This document shows positions 1-8,826 of a stretch of 64,000 bases of DNA, piece by piece. The translations under genes and the position numbers were made by a program. The notes beneath the pieces are model-generated. The model was given only the letters and a program-made list of their open reading frames with translations. It was not told the DNA's origin and did not search any database. The stretch spans positions 62,001-126,000 of the forward strand of contig NZ_NSDM01000009.1 of NCBI RefSeq assembly GCF_030852425.1, read 5' to 3'. Origin of the DNA: Saccharothrix longispora. GTDB lineage: Bacteria; Actinomycetota; Actinomycetes; Mycobacteriales; Pseudonocardiaceae. How positions within the stretch are numbered: the first letter of the stretch is position 1; the number at the start of each line of letters is the position of its first letter.

Positions 1-1188
1 CCGCCGCGCCCGCGCCCATCACGGCCACCTCGGCGTCGGGCCACGCCAGCACGGCGGTGGCCCCGAGGGAGCGGGAGTTCATGGCGATGTACGCGCCGCC
101 GTACGACTTGCGGGTCACCAGCGTCACCCGCGGCACGGTGGCCTCGGCGAAGGCGTACAGCAGCTTCGCGCCCCGCCGCACGACGCCGTTCCACTCCTGC
201 GCCGCGCCGGGCAGGTAGCCGGGCACGTCGACCAGCACGACCAGCGGCACGCCGAACGAGTCGCACAGGCGCACGAACCTCGACGCCTTCTCCGCCGACA
301 GCGAGTCCAGGCACCCGCCCTTGCGCAGCGGGTTGTTCGCCACCACGCCGACGGTCCGACCACCCAGCCGCCCGAAGCCGACCACGACGTTGGGCGCCCA
401 CTTCGCCTGGAGCTCGACGAACGGCCCGCTGTCCAGCAGCCCGCGCACCAGCGGCCGCACGTCGTAGGCCCGCCTCGGGTTGTCCGGCAGGCACGCGCGC
501 AGGTCGGGGTCGTCGCCGAGCGACCCGGTGTCCACCGCGCCCTGGTCCGCCAGCAGCGACACCAGTTCGCGGGTGTGGTCGAGCGCCTCGTCCTCGGTGT
601 CCACCGCGACGTGCACGACGCCGGACTTGCGGCCGTGCGCCTCCGGGCCGCCCAGCCCCTCCATGTCGACCGACTCGCCGGTCACCGCGCGCACCACGTC
701 CGGCCCGGTGACGAAGACCCGGCCCGCGCCGGACATCACCACGACGTCGGTCAGCGCCGGACCGTACGCGGCCCCGCCGGCGGCCGGCCCGAGGACGACG
801 GAGACCTGGGGCACCCGGCCCGAGGCGCGCACCATGGCCGCGAACATGCGCCCGATGCCGTGCATGCCGCCACGCCCTCGGCGAGCTTCGCCCCGCCGGA
901 GTGCCACACGCCGATGACCGGCACGTCGTCGCGCACGGCGGTGTCGATGGCGTCCACGATGGGCGGGCACTCGTCCACGCCGATCGCGCCTCCCTTGACC
1001 GTGGCGTCGGTGCAGTACACGACCACCTGGTTGCCCGCGACCTCGCCGCGCGCCACCACGACGCCCACGCCCGGCTCCCGGTACGTCACCACGGCGGTGC
1101 CCGCGTCCAGCAGCCGCTCCAGTCGCCGCACCGGGTCGCGCGGGTCGGGCACGGCGCGGCCGGCGGGCAGGTCCAGGGTCTGCGTCAT
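1..1188 (-). pseudogene. Acyl-CoA carboxylase carboxyltransferase (beta) subunit, frameshifted and cut by the window edge
   Basis: Carboxyltransferase subunit of an acetyl/propionyl-CoA carboxylase (PccB/AccD type), which transfers CO2 from carboxybiotin to an acyl-CoA. The start ATG at 1188 has an AGGAGG ribosome site 8 nt upstream. The N-terminus reads MTQTLDLPAGRAV and continues through GVWHSGGAKLAEGVAA. At about 866 the frame must shift by one base for the protein to go on as MHGIGRMFAAMVRASGRVPQVS, then through DVPGYLPG and the KSYGGAYIAMNSR oxyanion-type motif to base 1. Without the shift the protein stops at 751. One missing base between 866 and 865 restores the frame, so this is a point deletion or a sequencing error, not wide decay. 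The C-terminus lies outside the window. No biotin carboxylase gene is visible here. Confidence 0.85.
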
Positions 1189-1278
1189 CGCGCGCTCCTC
1201 CTGTCGGGGCGGGGGAGCACCAGTCAAGCCGCGCGCGACTCCGGAAAACCCCAGTACTCCGGCGGACCGGGTCCGGGC

Positions 1279-1878
1279 TCAGGCCAGCCGCAGCAGTCCG
1301 GCGTGGACGCGGTGGAGCAGTTCCAGCGACGGGCCGTCGGCGGACGGCACGCGGTCGTCGTGCGCGACCACGAGGCCGTCGGTGATGGCGTCGCTGATCA
1401 GGACCCTGGCCACGCCCAGCGGCACGCCCAGGTGCACGGCGATCTCGGCCACCGACAGAGGCGCGCGGCACATGCGGTGCAGCCGGAGGGCGGTCGCGTC
1501 GGCGGCCGGCGGCGCGCCCGGCGCGGCCGACAGGATGGTCTCCAGGCGCAGTTCGTGGGTCGCCCGCGTGCGTCCCCTGGTGCGCACGTACGGGCGTGCC
1601 GTGGGCGCCGGCTGCTCCGCCAGCTCCTCGGCGGTGAAGAACTCGGTCGGCCCCTCCGCGGGGGCCGGTTCCGGTTCGGGCCCACGCTCCGGTCCGGACT
1701 CGGCCACCGGTCCGGGAAGGGGTTCCGGGAGCGGTTGCACGGCGGCCGGTGCGGGGGTCGGGTCCAGGGGCTTGGGGCGGAAGTCGTTGGCGGCCCACGT
1801 CTCGTAGTCGTTCCAACCGCCGAAGGCGAGGGGGTGGAACGAGGTCGCGGCAGGCTTGCTCTTGCGGCGCTTGTTCAT
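1279..1878 (-). CDS. DUF742 family protein (conservon CvnC-like) with a long proline/glutamate-rich N-terminus
   Basis: The last 110 residues match the DUF742 pattern: PYVRTRGRTRATHELRLETIL, then RLHRMCRAPLSVAEIAVHLGVPLGVARVLISDAITDGLV, a winged-helix-like core. Family members are normally about 120 residues and sit in conservons beside a sensor kinase, a roadblock protein and a small GTPase. None of those partners is present here, so it is an orphan. It also carries about 80 extra residues rich in Pro, Glu and Ala before the core. I chose ATG 1878 (MNKRRKSKP); an upstream GTG at 2004 would add 42 poorly structured residues, and neither start has a strong ribosome site. The role is probably regulatory, through protein-protein contacts, by family analogy only. 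Confidence 0.75.
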   Translation of the reverse strand: MNKRRKSKPAATSFHPLAFGGWNDYETWAANDFRPKPLDPTPAPAAVQPLPEPLPGPVAESGPERGPEPEPAPAEGPTEFFTAEELAEQPAPTARPYVRTRGRTRATHELRLETILSAAPGAPPAADATALRLHRMCRAPLSVAEIAVHLGVPLGVARVLISDAITDGLVVAHDDRVPSADGPSLELLHRVHAGLLRLA

Positions 1879-2136
1879 GGCACTCGATCTGTCGGCGGGC
1901 ACGCCCCCGTTGATCGGCCGATGGTGCCGGCCGAAGACTCGGGTTTCTTCCAGTCTTCCTGTGGTCGGGGTGTCTTCGCGTGCGGTCTGGGACACAGTAG
2001 GCACACTCCGCGCGTCGACAAAGGTAAAACCAGATCAACGCAGCCAAAGCCAAGCCACCTGTTTGGCGAACCAACACCCGCCAACTATGCTTGCGGCTGT
2101 GGCGGCGGTCACGTTCCGACGTCAGTGAGGAGTGTG

Positions 2137-4734
2137 ATGGAGATCGGGACGACGCGAGACCCCGGGTCCGCGTTCGGGCCCGGCAGCCCTCGCTCCGGCG
2201 CCGCGCCGGAGTGGGCGCCCCACGCACCCGGTCTGCTCGTCGACCGCGACCACGAGGTCGAGCAGCTCCGCCGCGGGGTCGCCGACCTCGCCCGGCGCGG
2301 TCGTTCGGGCATGGTCACCGTCACCGGTCGCAGCGGCACGGGGCTCAGCGCGATGGTGGCGCTCCTCGTCGCGGAGGCGCGGGCCGCCGGGCTGCGGGTC
2401 GCGACGGCCCGCGGCGTGCCGGCGGAGTCCGACCTGGCTTTCGGCATCGTGCGCCAATTGGTGGCCTCGTTGTCCGAGAGCGCTCCCACGACGGTCGGCC
2501 CGATCCTGCGCGGCACGACCGGCCTGGCCGCGCGCCAAGTCGAGGAGGCCGTCATCCCGGCGCTGTGCGCGGACTTCCTCGCCGTGGCCCACGAGCACCC
2601 GCTGGTCGTGGCGCTCGACGACGCCCAGTGGGCCGACGGACCGTCCTGGCGCTGGCTGCGCGCGATGGCCCGCCGCCTCGGCCAGGCTCCGCTCCTGCTG
2701 GTGCGCGCCGGCACGCACGGCCTCGACGAGCCCGGCTGCCCCGAGTGGCGACCCGAACCCGATCACCCGGCGGCGCGCGTGATGCGCCTGCGCCCGCTGC
2801 GCGAACCCGGTGTCCGCGAGGTCATCTCCGCGCGCTACCCCGGTCCGGTCGACGGCTCGTTCGTCACCGAGGCCCACACCGCGACCGGCGGCAGCCCCGC
2901 CGTGCTGCACGAGGTGCTGTCCCGGCTGGCCCGGGCGCAGCTGCCGCCCGCCGCCGAGCAGGTGCCGCACCTGACCGCCTCGGCCGCCGCCGTCCTCGGC
3001 GACCGCGCCGCCGACGCCATCGGCACCCTGCCGACCGACGCCCTCGCCCTGCTGCGCGCCCTCGTGCTGTGCGGGGACGGCCTGGGCTTCGACCTGACGT
3101 GCGCCCTGGTCAGCCCGCGGCACGTGCCCGCCGCCACCGCCGCCGGGCTGCTGCGCCAGGTGGGGCTGATCACCGGCGGCGACGAACCGCGCCCCGCGGG
3201 GCCGGGGGTGCGCGCGGGCGCGCTGGCCGGCCTGGAGGCCGACGAGCGGGACCGCCTGCTCCGCAACGCCGTGGCGATCGGCCGCCGCGCGGCCGTCCCG
3301 GACGACCGGCTCGCCGCCCTGCTGCTCGCCGCGCCGCCCGTCGGGGAGGCGTGGGCCGCCACGCTGCTGACCAAGGTCGCCGCCCGCCGCCGCGCGGCCG
3401 GGGACCACGCGGCGGCGGCGTCCCTGCTGGCCGCGGCGCTGCGCGAGCCGATGGGCGAGGAGCACAGGCTCGGCCTGCTGGTCGACCTCGGTGCGCTGGA
3501 GGTGGTGGACAACCCGCGCGCGGCCGACCGCAGGCTCCGCCAGGCCCTGCTGGAGACCGAGCCGGACGGGCCGACCGCGGTCCTCGCCGCCGACCTGCTC
3601 CACGCCCACGGCGACGCGCTCGCCGCCCGTCGCGTGATCGCCACCGCGCGCGCCCGCGGCGAGGCGGACGGCGTGGACACCACCACCCTGGCCGCGATCG
3701 GCTGGCTGGCCGACAGCGACTGCACACCCGACGCGCTGCACCCCGCGCGCGCCTTCCCCGACCCGCCGACCGACTCGCCGGAGGTGGGCGAACCGGTCGG
3801 CGCGGGCGTCGCCGCCTGGTCGCTGGCGCTGCGGGGCGACCACCGGGCGCGGGCCCGGGCGCTCGCCCGGTGCGCCCTCGCCGCGGGCGACGACGGGCCC
3901 GCGCCGTTCGGGCACCGGCTGCACGCGTGCCGGGCGCTGCTGCACGCCGACGACATCGCCTCGGCGGTCGTCGGCCTGGACGCCGTGGTCGCCGACGCGC
4001 GCCGCCGGGGCGTGCCCGCCGTGGCCGCCAACGCGCTGCTGCACCGGGGCTGGTGCGAACTGCGCCGCGGCAACCTCGCCCAGGCCGGCGACGACCTGGC
4101 GCAGGCCCGCGCGCACCTGCCCGCCGACTCGTGGCACCCGCGCCTCGTGCCCGCCCTCACCGCCCTGGCCGGGCAGGTGCTGCTGGCCCGCGGCGAGGCC
4201 GACGACGCCGCTCGGGAGATGGCCGGCGTGCCACCCGCCGAGGCCGACCGCGGCGCGGCCTGGGGCCTGTTGCAGTGCGCGCGGGGCGAGGCGGCGCTGG
4301 CGCTCGGCGACCCGGCGACGGCGCTGCGCCGGTTCGACCGCTGCGGCCGGGTGCTGCTGACCAGGGGCTGGGTGAACCCCGCGCTCGCCGCCTGGCGGTC
4401 GCTGGCCGCCGCCGCGCACGCCGCCCTCGGCGACCGCGACGCCGCCCGCGCGCTCACCGCCGACGCCGTGGAGCGGGCCGTGCGCTGGGGCGCGCCGAGC
4501 ACCCTCGCGCAGGTTTCCCTGTGGGCGTCCCGGGTGGACCGGGGGAGCGGCTCGTCCTGTCCACAGAGGACGACCGGGGTCCGGACGGGCGACGACGCCG
4601 ACCAGAGCATCGCCGTGCTGGCGGGCACGGGGCGTTCGGCGGGCGAGATCGCACTGCTGCTGGACGTGCCGGTGCGCGCGGTGCACCACAGGCTCTCCGC
4701 GCTCCCCACCCCCTCCCGCGCGCCGGGGCGTTGA
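2137..4734 (+). CDS. Large LuxR-family (LAL-type) regulator with degenerate Walker A
   Basis: An 865-residue protein of the LAL layout: N-terminal AAA/STAND ATPase, long helical TPR-like middle and short C-terminal helix-turn-helix. ATG 2137 follows GTGAGGAG; GTG 2134 is an alternative. The P-loop region at residues 64-71 reads GRSGTGLS, so the usual lysine is leucine. Walker B is clear (LVVALDDAQWAD, about 154-165). The C-terminal helix-turn-helix (DQSIAVLAGTGRSAGEIALLLDV, followed by VHHRL) is weak compared with its neighbour's. The next gene starts 1 nt after this stop, so the two regulators are co-transcribed. By family it would activate a nearby pathway in response to a ligand; loss of the P-loop lysine suggests that ATP hydrolysis is impaired or absent. 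Confidence 0.85.
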   Translation: MEIGTTRDPGSAFGPGSPRSGAAPEWAPHAPGLLVDRDHEVEQLRRGVADLARRGRSGMVTVTGRSGTGLSAMVALLVAEARAAGLRVATARGVPAESDLAFGIVRQLVASLSESAPTTVGPILRGTTGLAARQVEEAVIPALCADFLAVAHEHPLVVALDDAQWADGPSWRWLRAMARRLGQAPLLLVRAGTHGLDEPGCPEWRPEPDHPAARVMRLRPLREPGVREVISARYPGPVDGSFVTEAHTATGGSPAVLHEVLSRLARAQLPPAAEQVPHLTASAAAVLGDRAADAIGTLPTDALALLRALVLCGDGLGFDLTCALVSPRHVPAATAAGLLRQVGLITGGDEPRPAGPGVRAGALAGLEADERDRLLRNAVAIGRRAAVPDDRLAALLLAAPPVGEAWAATLLTKVAARRRAAGDHAAAASLLAAALREPMGEEHRLGLLVDLGALEVVDNPRAADRRLRQALLETEPDGPTAVLAADLLHAHGDALAARRVIATARARGEADGVDTTTLAAIGWLADSDCTPDALHPARAFPDPPTDSPEVGEPVGAGVAAWSLALRGDHRARARALARCALAAGDDGPAPFGHRLHACRALLHADDIASAVVGLDAVVADARRRGVPAVAANALLHRGWCELRRGNLAQAGDDLAQARAHLPADSWHPRLVPALTALAGQVLLARGEADDAAREMAGVPPAEADRGAAWGLLQCARGEAALALGDPATALRRFDRCGRVLLTRGWVNPALAAWRSLAAAAHAALGDRDAARALTADAVERAVRWGAPSTLAQVSLWASRVDRGSGSSCPQRTTGVRTGDDADQSIAVLAGTGRSAGEIALLLDVPVRAVHHRLSALPTPSRAPGR

Positions 4735-4735
4735 C

Positions 4736-7564
4736 GTGCTCGCCGAGCGGGAGGACGCCCTCGACGCGGTCCGGCAGGGGGTCGCCGCGGCCGCCGCCGG
4801 TTCGCCGGGGCTGCTGCTGGTCACCGGCGCGCCGGGCTCCGGGCGCTCCGCGGTGCTCGCCGCGGCCGCGGACCTGGTGGAGGCCGGGGTCGCGCCGGCC
4901 CGCGTGCTCCGCGCCGACGCGACGCTCGCCGAGTCGAGGTTCCCGTTCGGCGTGGTGCAGCAGCTCCTCCGCCCCGCCGTCACCGGCGCCGACCCGGCCG
5001 AGCACGACCGCTGGTTCGCCGGGGCCGCGGAGGCGGTGCGACCGCTGTTCCTCGACGACGCCGCGCACGCCGCGCCGTCCGCCGACGCCGTCCTGCCCGG
5101 CCTGCACGCCCTGGTCGCCCGGCTGGCCGACGACCACCCCCTCCTGCTCGCCGTCGACGACCTCCAGTGGACCGACCGGCCCTCGCTGCGCTGGCTCGCC
5201 TACCTGGCCCGCCGCCTGGGGCAGAGCCGCGTGCTGCTGCTGGTCACCTCGACCGACGGTCACGCGGTGGGCGAACCCGGTCTGGTGGACGACGTCGCCG
5301 CCTCCGCGAGCCGCACGGTGCAGCTCGCCCCGCTGTCCGCGGCCGGCGTGCACCGGGTGCTGACCGCCGAGTTCGACGAGGAGGTCGACCCGGCGTTCAC
5401 CGCGGCCTGCCACGCGGTGACCGGGGGCAACCCGGCCGCGCTGCTGGCCGTGGCGCACGGCCTGCACGCCCGCTCGGTCCGCCCCTCGGCGTCCGCCGCG
5501 GCGTCGGTGGCCGAGGCGAGCCACGCGCTGCTGCGCGAGCGCAGGCTGTTCCACCTCAGCACCCAGCCGTCGTCCGTCCGGGCGGCGGCCCGCGCGCTCG
5601 TCGTGCTCGGCGACACCGCCGACACCGACCTGGTCGCCGACGTCGCGGGCCTGGACGCGTTGGGCTGCAAGAGCGCCGTGCACGCGATGGACCGCCTCGG
5701 CCTGCTGTCCTCGGTGGACCCGCCGCGGCTCGCCGACCCCGCCGTCGGCGTCGCGCTGGAGGCGACGATGCCGCTGCCGCAGCGGGAAGCGCTGCACCGG
5801 CACGCCGCCACCGTCCTGCACGACGCCGGCCACCCCGCCGAGCGCGTCGCCGAGCAGCTGCTCCGGGTCACCCGCGGCTACCTGCGCTGGGAGGCGGACC
5901 TGCTGCGCAGCGCGGCGGCCTCGGCGCTGGAGCGCGGCGCGGGGGAACGGGCCGTCCGCTACCTGCGCCGCGCACTCCTGGCCGGGCCGCCCGGCGGACC
6001 GGAGCGGGCCAGGCTGCTGGTGGACCTGGCCGCCGCCGAGCGCGGCACCGACCCGGCGTCGTCGGTCAGCCACGTCGCCCAGGCGCTGCCCGACCTGCCC
6101 GGCGTGCCGGAGGCGGCGGTCGCCGTGCTGTCCGCGCCGTTCGCGCTGGCCGCCCGCAGCCCGTCGGTGGCCGCCGTCCTGCGCACGCACGCCGCCGCGC
6201 CCGACCCGCACCTGGCGGGCGCCAACCCGGACCTGGCGCTGCGCCTGGAGGCGCGGGGCCGCGCCCTGGACCGCTTCGGCAAGCAGGGCCTGACCGACGC
6301 GGTGGCCCGGCTGCGCGGGTTCGGCGTGGCCCGACCGCTCGACACCGGCGGGGGGCGCGAACTGCTCGCGGTGCTCGCGCACGCCGCCGCGGCCACCGCC
6401 GCGCTGCCCGCCACCGAGGTCGCCGCCCTCGGCGCGAACCTGCTCGACCGCGAGCAGGCCGATCCCGCGCACGTGCACACCGCGCTGCCGCTCGCGATCA
6501 CCGCGATGGTCGCCGCGGACGCCGGCCGGGTCGCCGCGCCGTGGCTGGAACGCGCGTGGGACGCGGCGCGGCGGCAGGAGTCCGCCGGGGTCCGGTCCGC
6601 GGTGGCCGCGCAGCACGCCGCCGTGCTGGCCGCCACCGGCAACCCCGGTCGGGCCAGGGCGCTGGCGCTGGGCGTGCTCGACGGCGACGCCTCGTCGTGG
6701 CCCGAGTCCGCCGCGACCGCGACGCTGGCGCTCACCTCGATCGCCCTGCACGCCCAGGACGGCGAACTCGCGCGCCGCGTGCTCGACGCCGGGCACGACG
6801 CGGCGGACCCGCGGCCGGTGCTCGCGCACCTCCTGCTGCGCGGCCTGCTGGATGCCCTCCGCGGCGACGTCGTGGCGGCGCTGGACAAGCTCCTGGACTG
6901 CGGCGAGCGCGCCGCCCGCTTCGGCTGGACCAACCCGGTCGCGCTGCCGTGGCGGGTCTGGGCGGCCGGGCTGCACCAGCGGTTGGGCGACCTGGACCGG
7001 GCCTCCGCGCTCGCCGAGCGCGAGTACGCGGCGGCCCTGGCGTGGGGCGCCCCCACGGCGGTGGGCCGCGCGCTGCGGTTGCGGGGCATGCTGCTCGGCG
7101 GCGCCGAGGGCGTCGACGCGCTGCGCGCGGCGGTGGACCGGCTGCGGGCCGGCGGCGACCCGGTCGAGCTGGGGCGCGCCCAGGCGATGCTGGGCCGCCG
7201 GCTCGTCGGGCTGGGCGACCCGGCGGGGCAGCGGGCCGTCGAGGAGGCCGACCGGATCGCCCGCGCCGCCGGCGGGGTGTGGTTGGCGGGCAACGACGAG
7301 GCCGAGTTGAACGGGCCGGTGCTCCGGCTCGGCGCGTCCGGCGCCGCGGAACTCACGCGCACCGAGCAGTCGGTCGTCGCGATGGTCGTGCGCGGGTGGA
7401 CGAACCAGCGCATCGCGGATTCGCTCGGGGTCACCCGGCGGGCCGTCGAGAAAAACCTGACGGGTGCTTATCGGAAACTCGGCGTGCGCGGTCGCTCCGT
7501 GTTGGTGGAGCAGTGGCGCGCGCTCGTACCCGAGTTGGGAACCCACGTGGTCGACGAGCGCTGA
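4736..7564 (+). CDS. Large LuxR-family (LAL-type) regulator, second of a tandem pair
   Basis: A 942-residue LAL-type regulator starting at GTG 4736, one base after the upstream stop. Its P-loop at residues 31-38 reads GAPGSGRS, arginine in place of lysine. Walker B is LLLAVDDLQWTD. The middle is Ala/Leu/Arg-rich and helical, as in TPR-type LAL proteins. The C-terminal LuxR helix-turn-helix is canonical: LTRTEQSVVAMVVRGWTNQRIA, then VTRRAVEKNLTGAYRKLGVRGR. It aligns in layout with the upstream gene and probably arose by tandem duplication. This copy has the better DNA-binding domain, so the pair may work as a hetero-oligomer in which this protein contacts DNA. That last point is inference. Confidence 0.88.
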   Translation: MLAEREDALDAVRQGVAAAAAGSPGLLLVTGAPGSGRSAVLAAAADLVEAGVAPARVLRADATLAESRFPFGVVQQLLRPAVTGADPAEHDRWFAGAAEAVRPLFLDDAAHAAPSADAVLPGLHALVARLADDHPLLLAVDDLQWTDRPSLRWLAYLARRLGQSRVLLLVTSTDGHAVGEPGLVDDVAASASRTVQLAPLSAAGVHRVLTAEFDEEVDPAFTAACHAVTGGNPAALLAVAHGLHARSVRPSASAAASVAEASHALLRERRLFHLSTQPSSVRAAARALVVLGDTADTDLVADVAGLDALGCKSAVHAMDRLGLLSSVDPPRLADPAVGVALEATMPLPQREALHRHAATVLHDAGHPAERVAEQLLRVTRGYLRWEADLLRSAAASALERGAGERAVRYLRRALLAGPPGGPERARLLVDLAAAERGTDPASSVSHVAQALPDLPGVPEAAVAVLSAPFALAARSPSVAAVLRTHAAAPDPHLAGANPDLALRLEARGRALDRFGKQGLTDAVARLRGFGVARPLDTGGGRELLAVLAHAAAATAALPATEVAALGANLLDREQADPAHVHTALPLAITAMVAADAGRVAAPWLERAWDAARRQESAGVRSAVAAQHAAVLAATGNPGRARALALGVLDGDASSWPESAATATLALTSIALHAQDGELARRVLDAGHDAADPRPVLAHLLLRGLLDALRGDVVAALDKLLDCGERAARFGWTNPVALPWRVWAAGLHQRLGDLDRASALAEREYAAALAWGAPTAVGRALRLRGMLLGGAEGVDALRAAVDRLRAGGDPVELGRAQAMLGRRLVGLGDPAGQRAVEEADRIARAAGGVWLAGNDEAELNGPVLRLGASGAAELTRTEQSVVAMVVRGWTNQRIADSLGVTRRAVEKNLTGAYRKLGVRGRSVLVEQWRALVPELGTHVVDER

Positions 7565-7935
7565 GCGCCGCCGTCACAACATCGTTCACAGTGTTGTCAC
7601 CGTCCGTGACTGCACGCCCGATGATCTCCGGTCACCCCTTCGACCACGAGCTACCTGGCTCGACGGTGTCGGCGAGGTTCGGTCCACGCGCCTGTTCGCC
7701 GGGGTCCGCACCCGCTGACCGGGGGTACCGAACCACTCGGGCGGGTGCCACCGCACGTCCGAACCACCCTGTCCGGTCACCACGGTTTTAAGTCCGTATG
7801 GTTGCGCTTCTGTTGATTTCCGTGAGTGTGGTCCATATCATGTTACTTGTTGATTTCCTCCGGTTCGTGTGCCGGTAAATCCTTCGGCACCCGCCGTCGA
7901 TCTTCGTCTCGAAACTTGGGAGGAATGGTCTTCCG
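7565..7935 (+). promoter_or_regulatory. Intergenic leader of the PAS-LuxR gene, with an A+T-rich patch
   Basis: No coding pattern is visible in these 371 bases. The last 140 are distinctly richer in A and T than the surroundings and hold an 11-bp direct repeat (listed separately). This is the likely promoter region for the gene starting at 7936, whose ribosome site is GGGAGGAA. I could not fix a confident -10/-35 pair. Confidence 0.5.
7811..7858 (+). repeat. 11-bp direct repeat TGTTGATTTCC, two copies 37 bp apart
   Basis: Exact copies lie at 7811-7821 and 7848-7858 in the A+T-rich stretch before the PAS-LuxR gene. Two direct copies spaced about 3.5 helical turns apart would suit a dimeric or paired regulator, possibly the PAS-LuxR protein itself. 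Binding is not shown by sequence alone. Confidence 0.5.
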
Positions 7936-8643
7936 ATGAGCACGGATATGGCCGACATCGCGATCCAGGACGTGTACGAGACGTTTCCGGCATGGCCCTC
8001 GGACGGCGGTCGACCCGACAGCGGTCGCGGGGTCTACCGGTCCTTCTTCGAGCGCTCCGGGATGTGCGTGGCCCACTTGAACCGCTCGCTGCGCATCCTG
8101 GAGGCCAACGCGGACTTCTACCGGCAGTTCGGGCGCGGCCCGGCGGAGCTGTCCGACCGGGAGTTCTGCGACCTGCTGCACCCGAGCGTCCGCGAGCGGC
8201 TGGGGCGGCAGCTGTCCCGGCTGGCCGACGGGCAGCGCCCGCGCTTCGCGGACCGGGTCGTGGCCCTGCGTCCCGGCGACAGTGCCCTCTCGGGGGAGCT
8301 GACCGGGTTCGCCGTGCACGGCGAGGCGGGCCGGGTCGACAGCGTCATGGTGCTCGTGCGCCCGGAGAAGTCGCCGGACGACGGCCACCTGGTGTCCGGC
8401 AAGGCCAAGCTGCTGACCGCCATGGACGCCCGCATCCTGGAGGGCGTGGCGGCCGGCGTGTCGACGGTGCAGCTCGCCGCGACGCTGTACCTCAGCCGGG
8501 GCGGGGTCGAGTACCACGTGTCGACGCTGCTGCGGAAGCTCAAGGTCAAGAACCGCCCGGCTCTGGTCTCCAAGGCCTACTCCATGGGCATCTTCGGCGT
8601 CGGTTCGTGGCCGCCCCGGGTGCTGCCCGAGTACGTCAAGTAG
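7936..8643 (+). CDS. PAS domain plus LuxR helix-turn-helix regulator
   Basis: A 235-residue transcription regulator. Residues about 33-145 form a PAS-like sensor (YRSFFERSGMCVAHLNRSLRI, then EANADFYRQFGR). Residues about 155-215 are a LuxR-type helix-turn-helix (TAMDARILEGVAAGVSTVQLAATL, then GVEYHVSTLLRKLKVKNRPALVSKA). This is the layout of the PimM-like PAS-LuxR regulators that often control antibiotic clusters in actinomycetes, though no such cluster is visible beside it. ATG 7936 is preceded by GGGAGGAA. It lies 183 bp upstream of the PTS operon on the same strand, so it could regulate that operon. Confidence 0.85.
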   Translation: MSTDMADIAIQDVYETFPAWPSDGGRPDSGRGVYRSFFERSGMCVAHLNRSLRILEANADFYRQFGRGPAELSDREFCDLLHPSVRERLGRQLSRLADGQRPRFADRVVALRPGDSALSGELTGFAVHGEAGRVDSVMVLVRPEKSPDDGHLVSGKAKLLTAMDARILEGVAAGVSTVQLAATLYLSRGGVEYHVSTLLRKLKVKNRPALVSKAYSMGIFGVGSWPPRVLPEYVK

Positions 8644-8737
8644 TCGTACCACCCCGCTGTGTTGGTTCGTGTGGCTTCGTTCCGGCTGCGTAGCGGTGGT
8701 GTCGCTAGGGGTTCTGCCAGCTTCCGTGAAGTGGCCC

Positions 8738-8767
8738 TTGTGTAAACAACACAAACGGATCTAAAGT
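8738..8767 (+). promoter_or_regulatory. Predicted promoter of the PTS operon with a palindromic operator over the -35
   Basis: TTGTGT (8738-8743) and TAAAGT (8762-8767) form a -35/-10 pair with an 18-bp spacer, about 60 bp before the kinase start. The -35 is also the left arm of a perfect inverted repeat, TTGTGT-AAACA-ACACAA (8738-8754). A repressor bound there would block RNA polymerase, as for DeoR-type or GntR-type sugar regulators. No such regulator gene is adjacent. Confidence 0.5.
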
Positions 8768-8826
8768 CACTCAAACCAAACCGCCTGACTGGTGGCGGTG
8801 CCGGAGAGGCTTCGAGGTGGTGTGAA

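Noticed and set aside
2122-4983. Very long minus-strand open frame opposite the LAL gene
   Set aside because: Its translation is a low-complexity Arg/Gly/Ala/Gln/Val pattern without motifs; it is the antisense shadow of a GC-rich gene.
7577-7599. ACAACA...TGTTGT inverted repeat after the second LAL gene
   Set aside because: Only 6-bp arms with a 10-nt loop and no T-tract; too weak to call a terminator.
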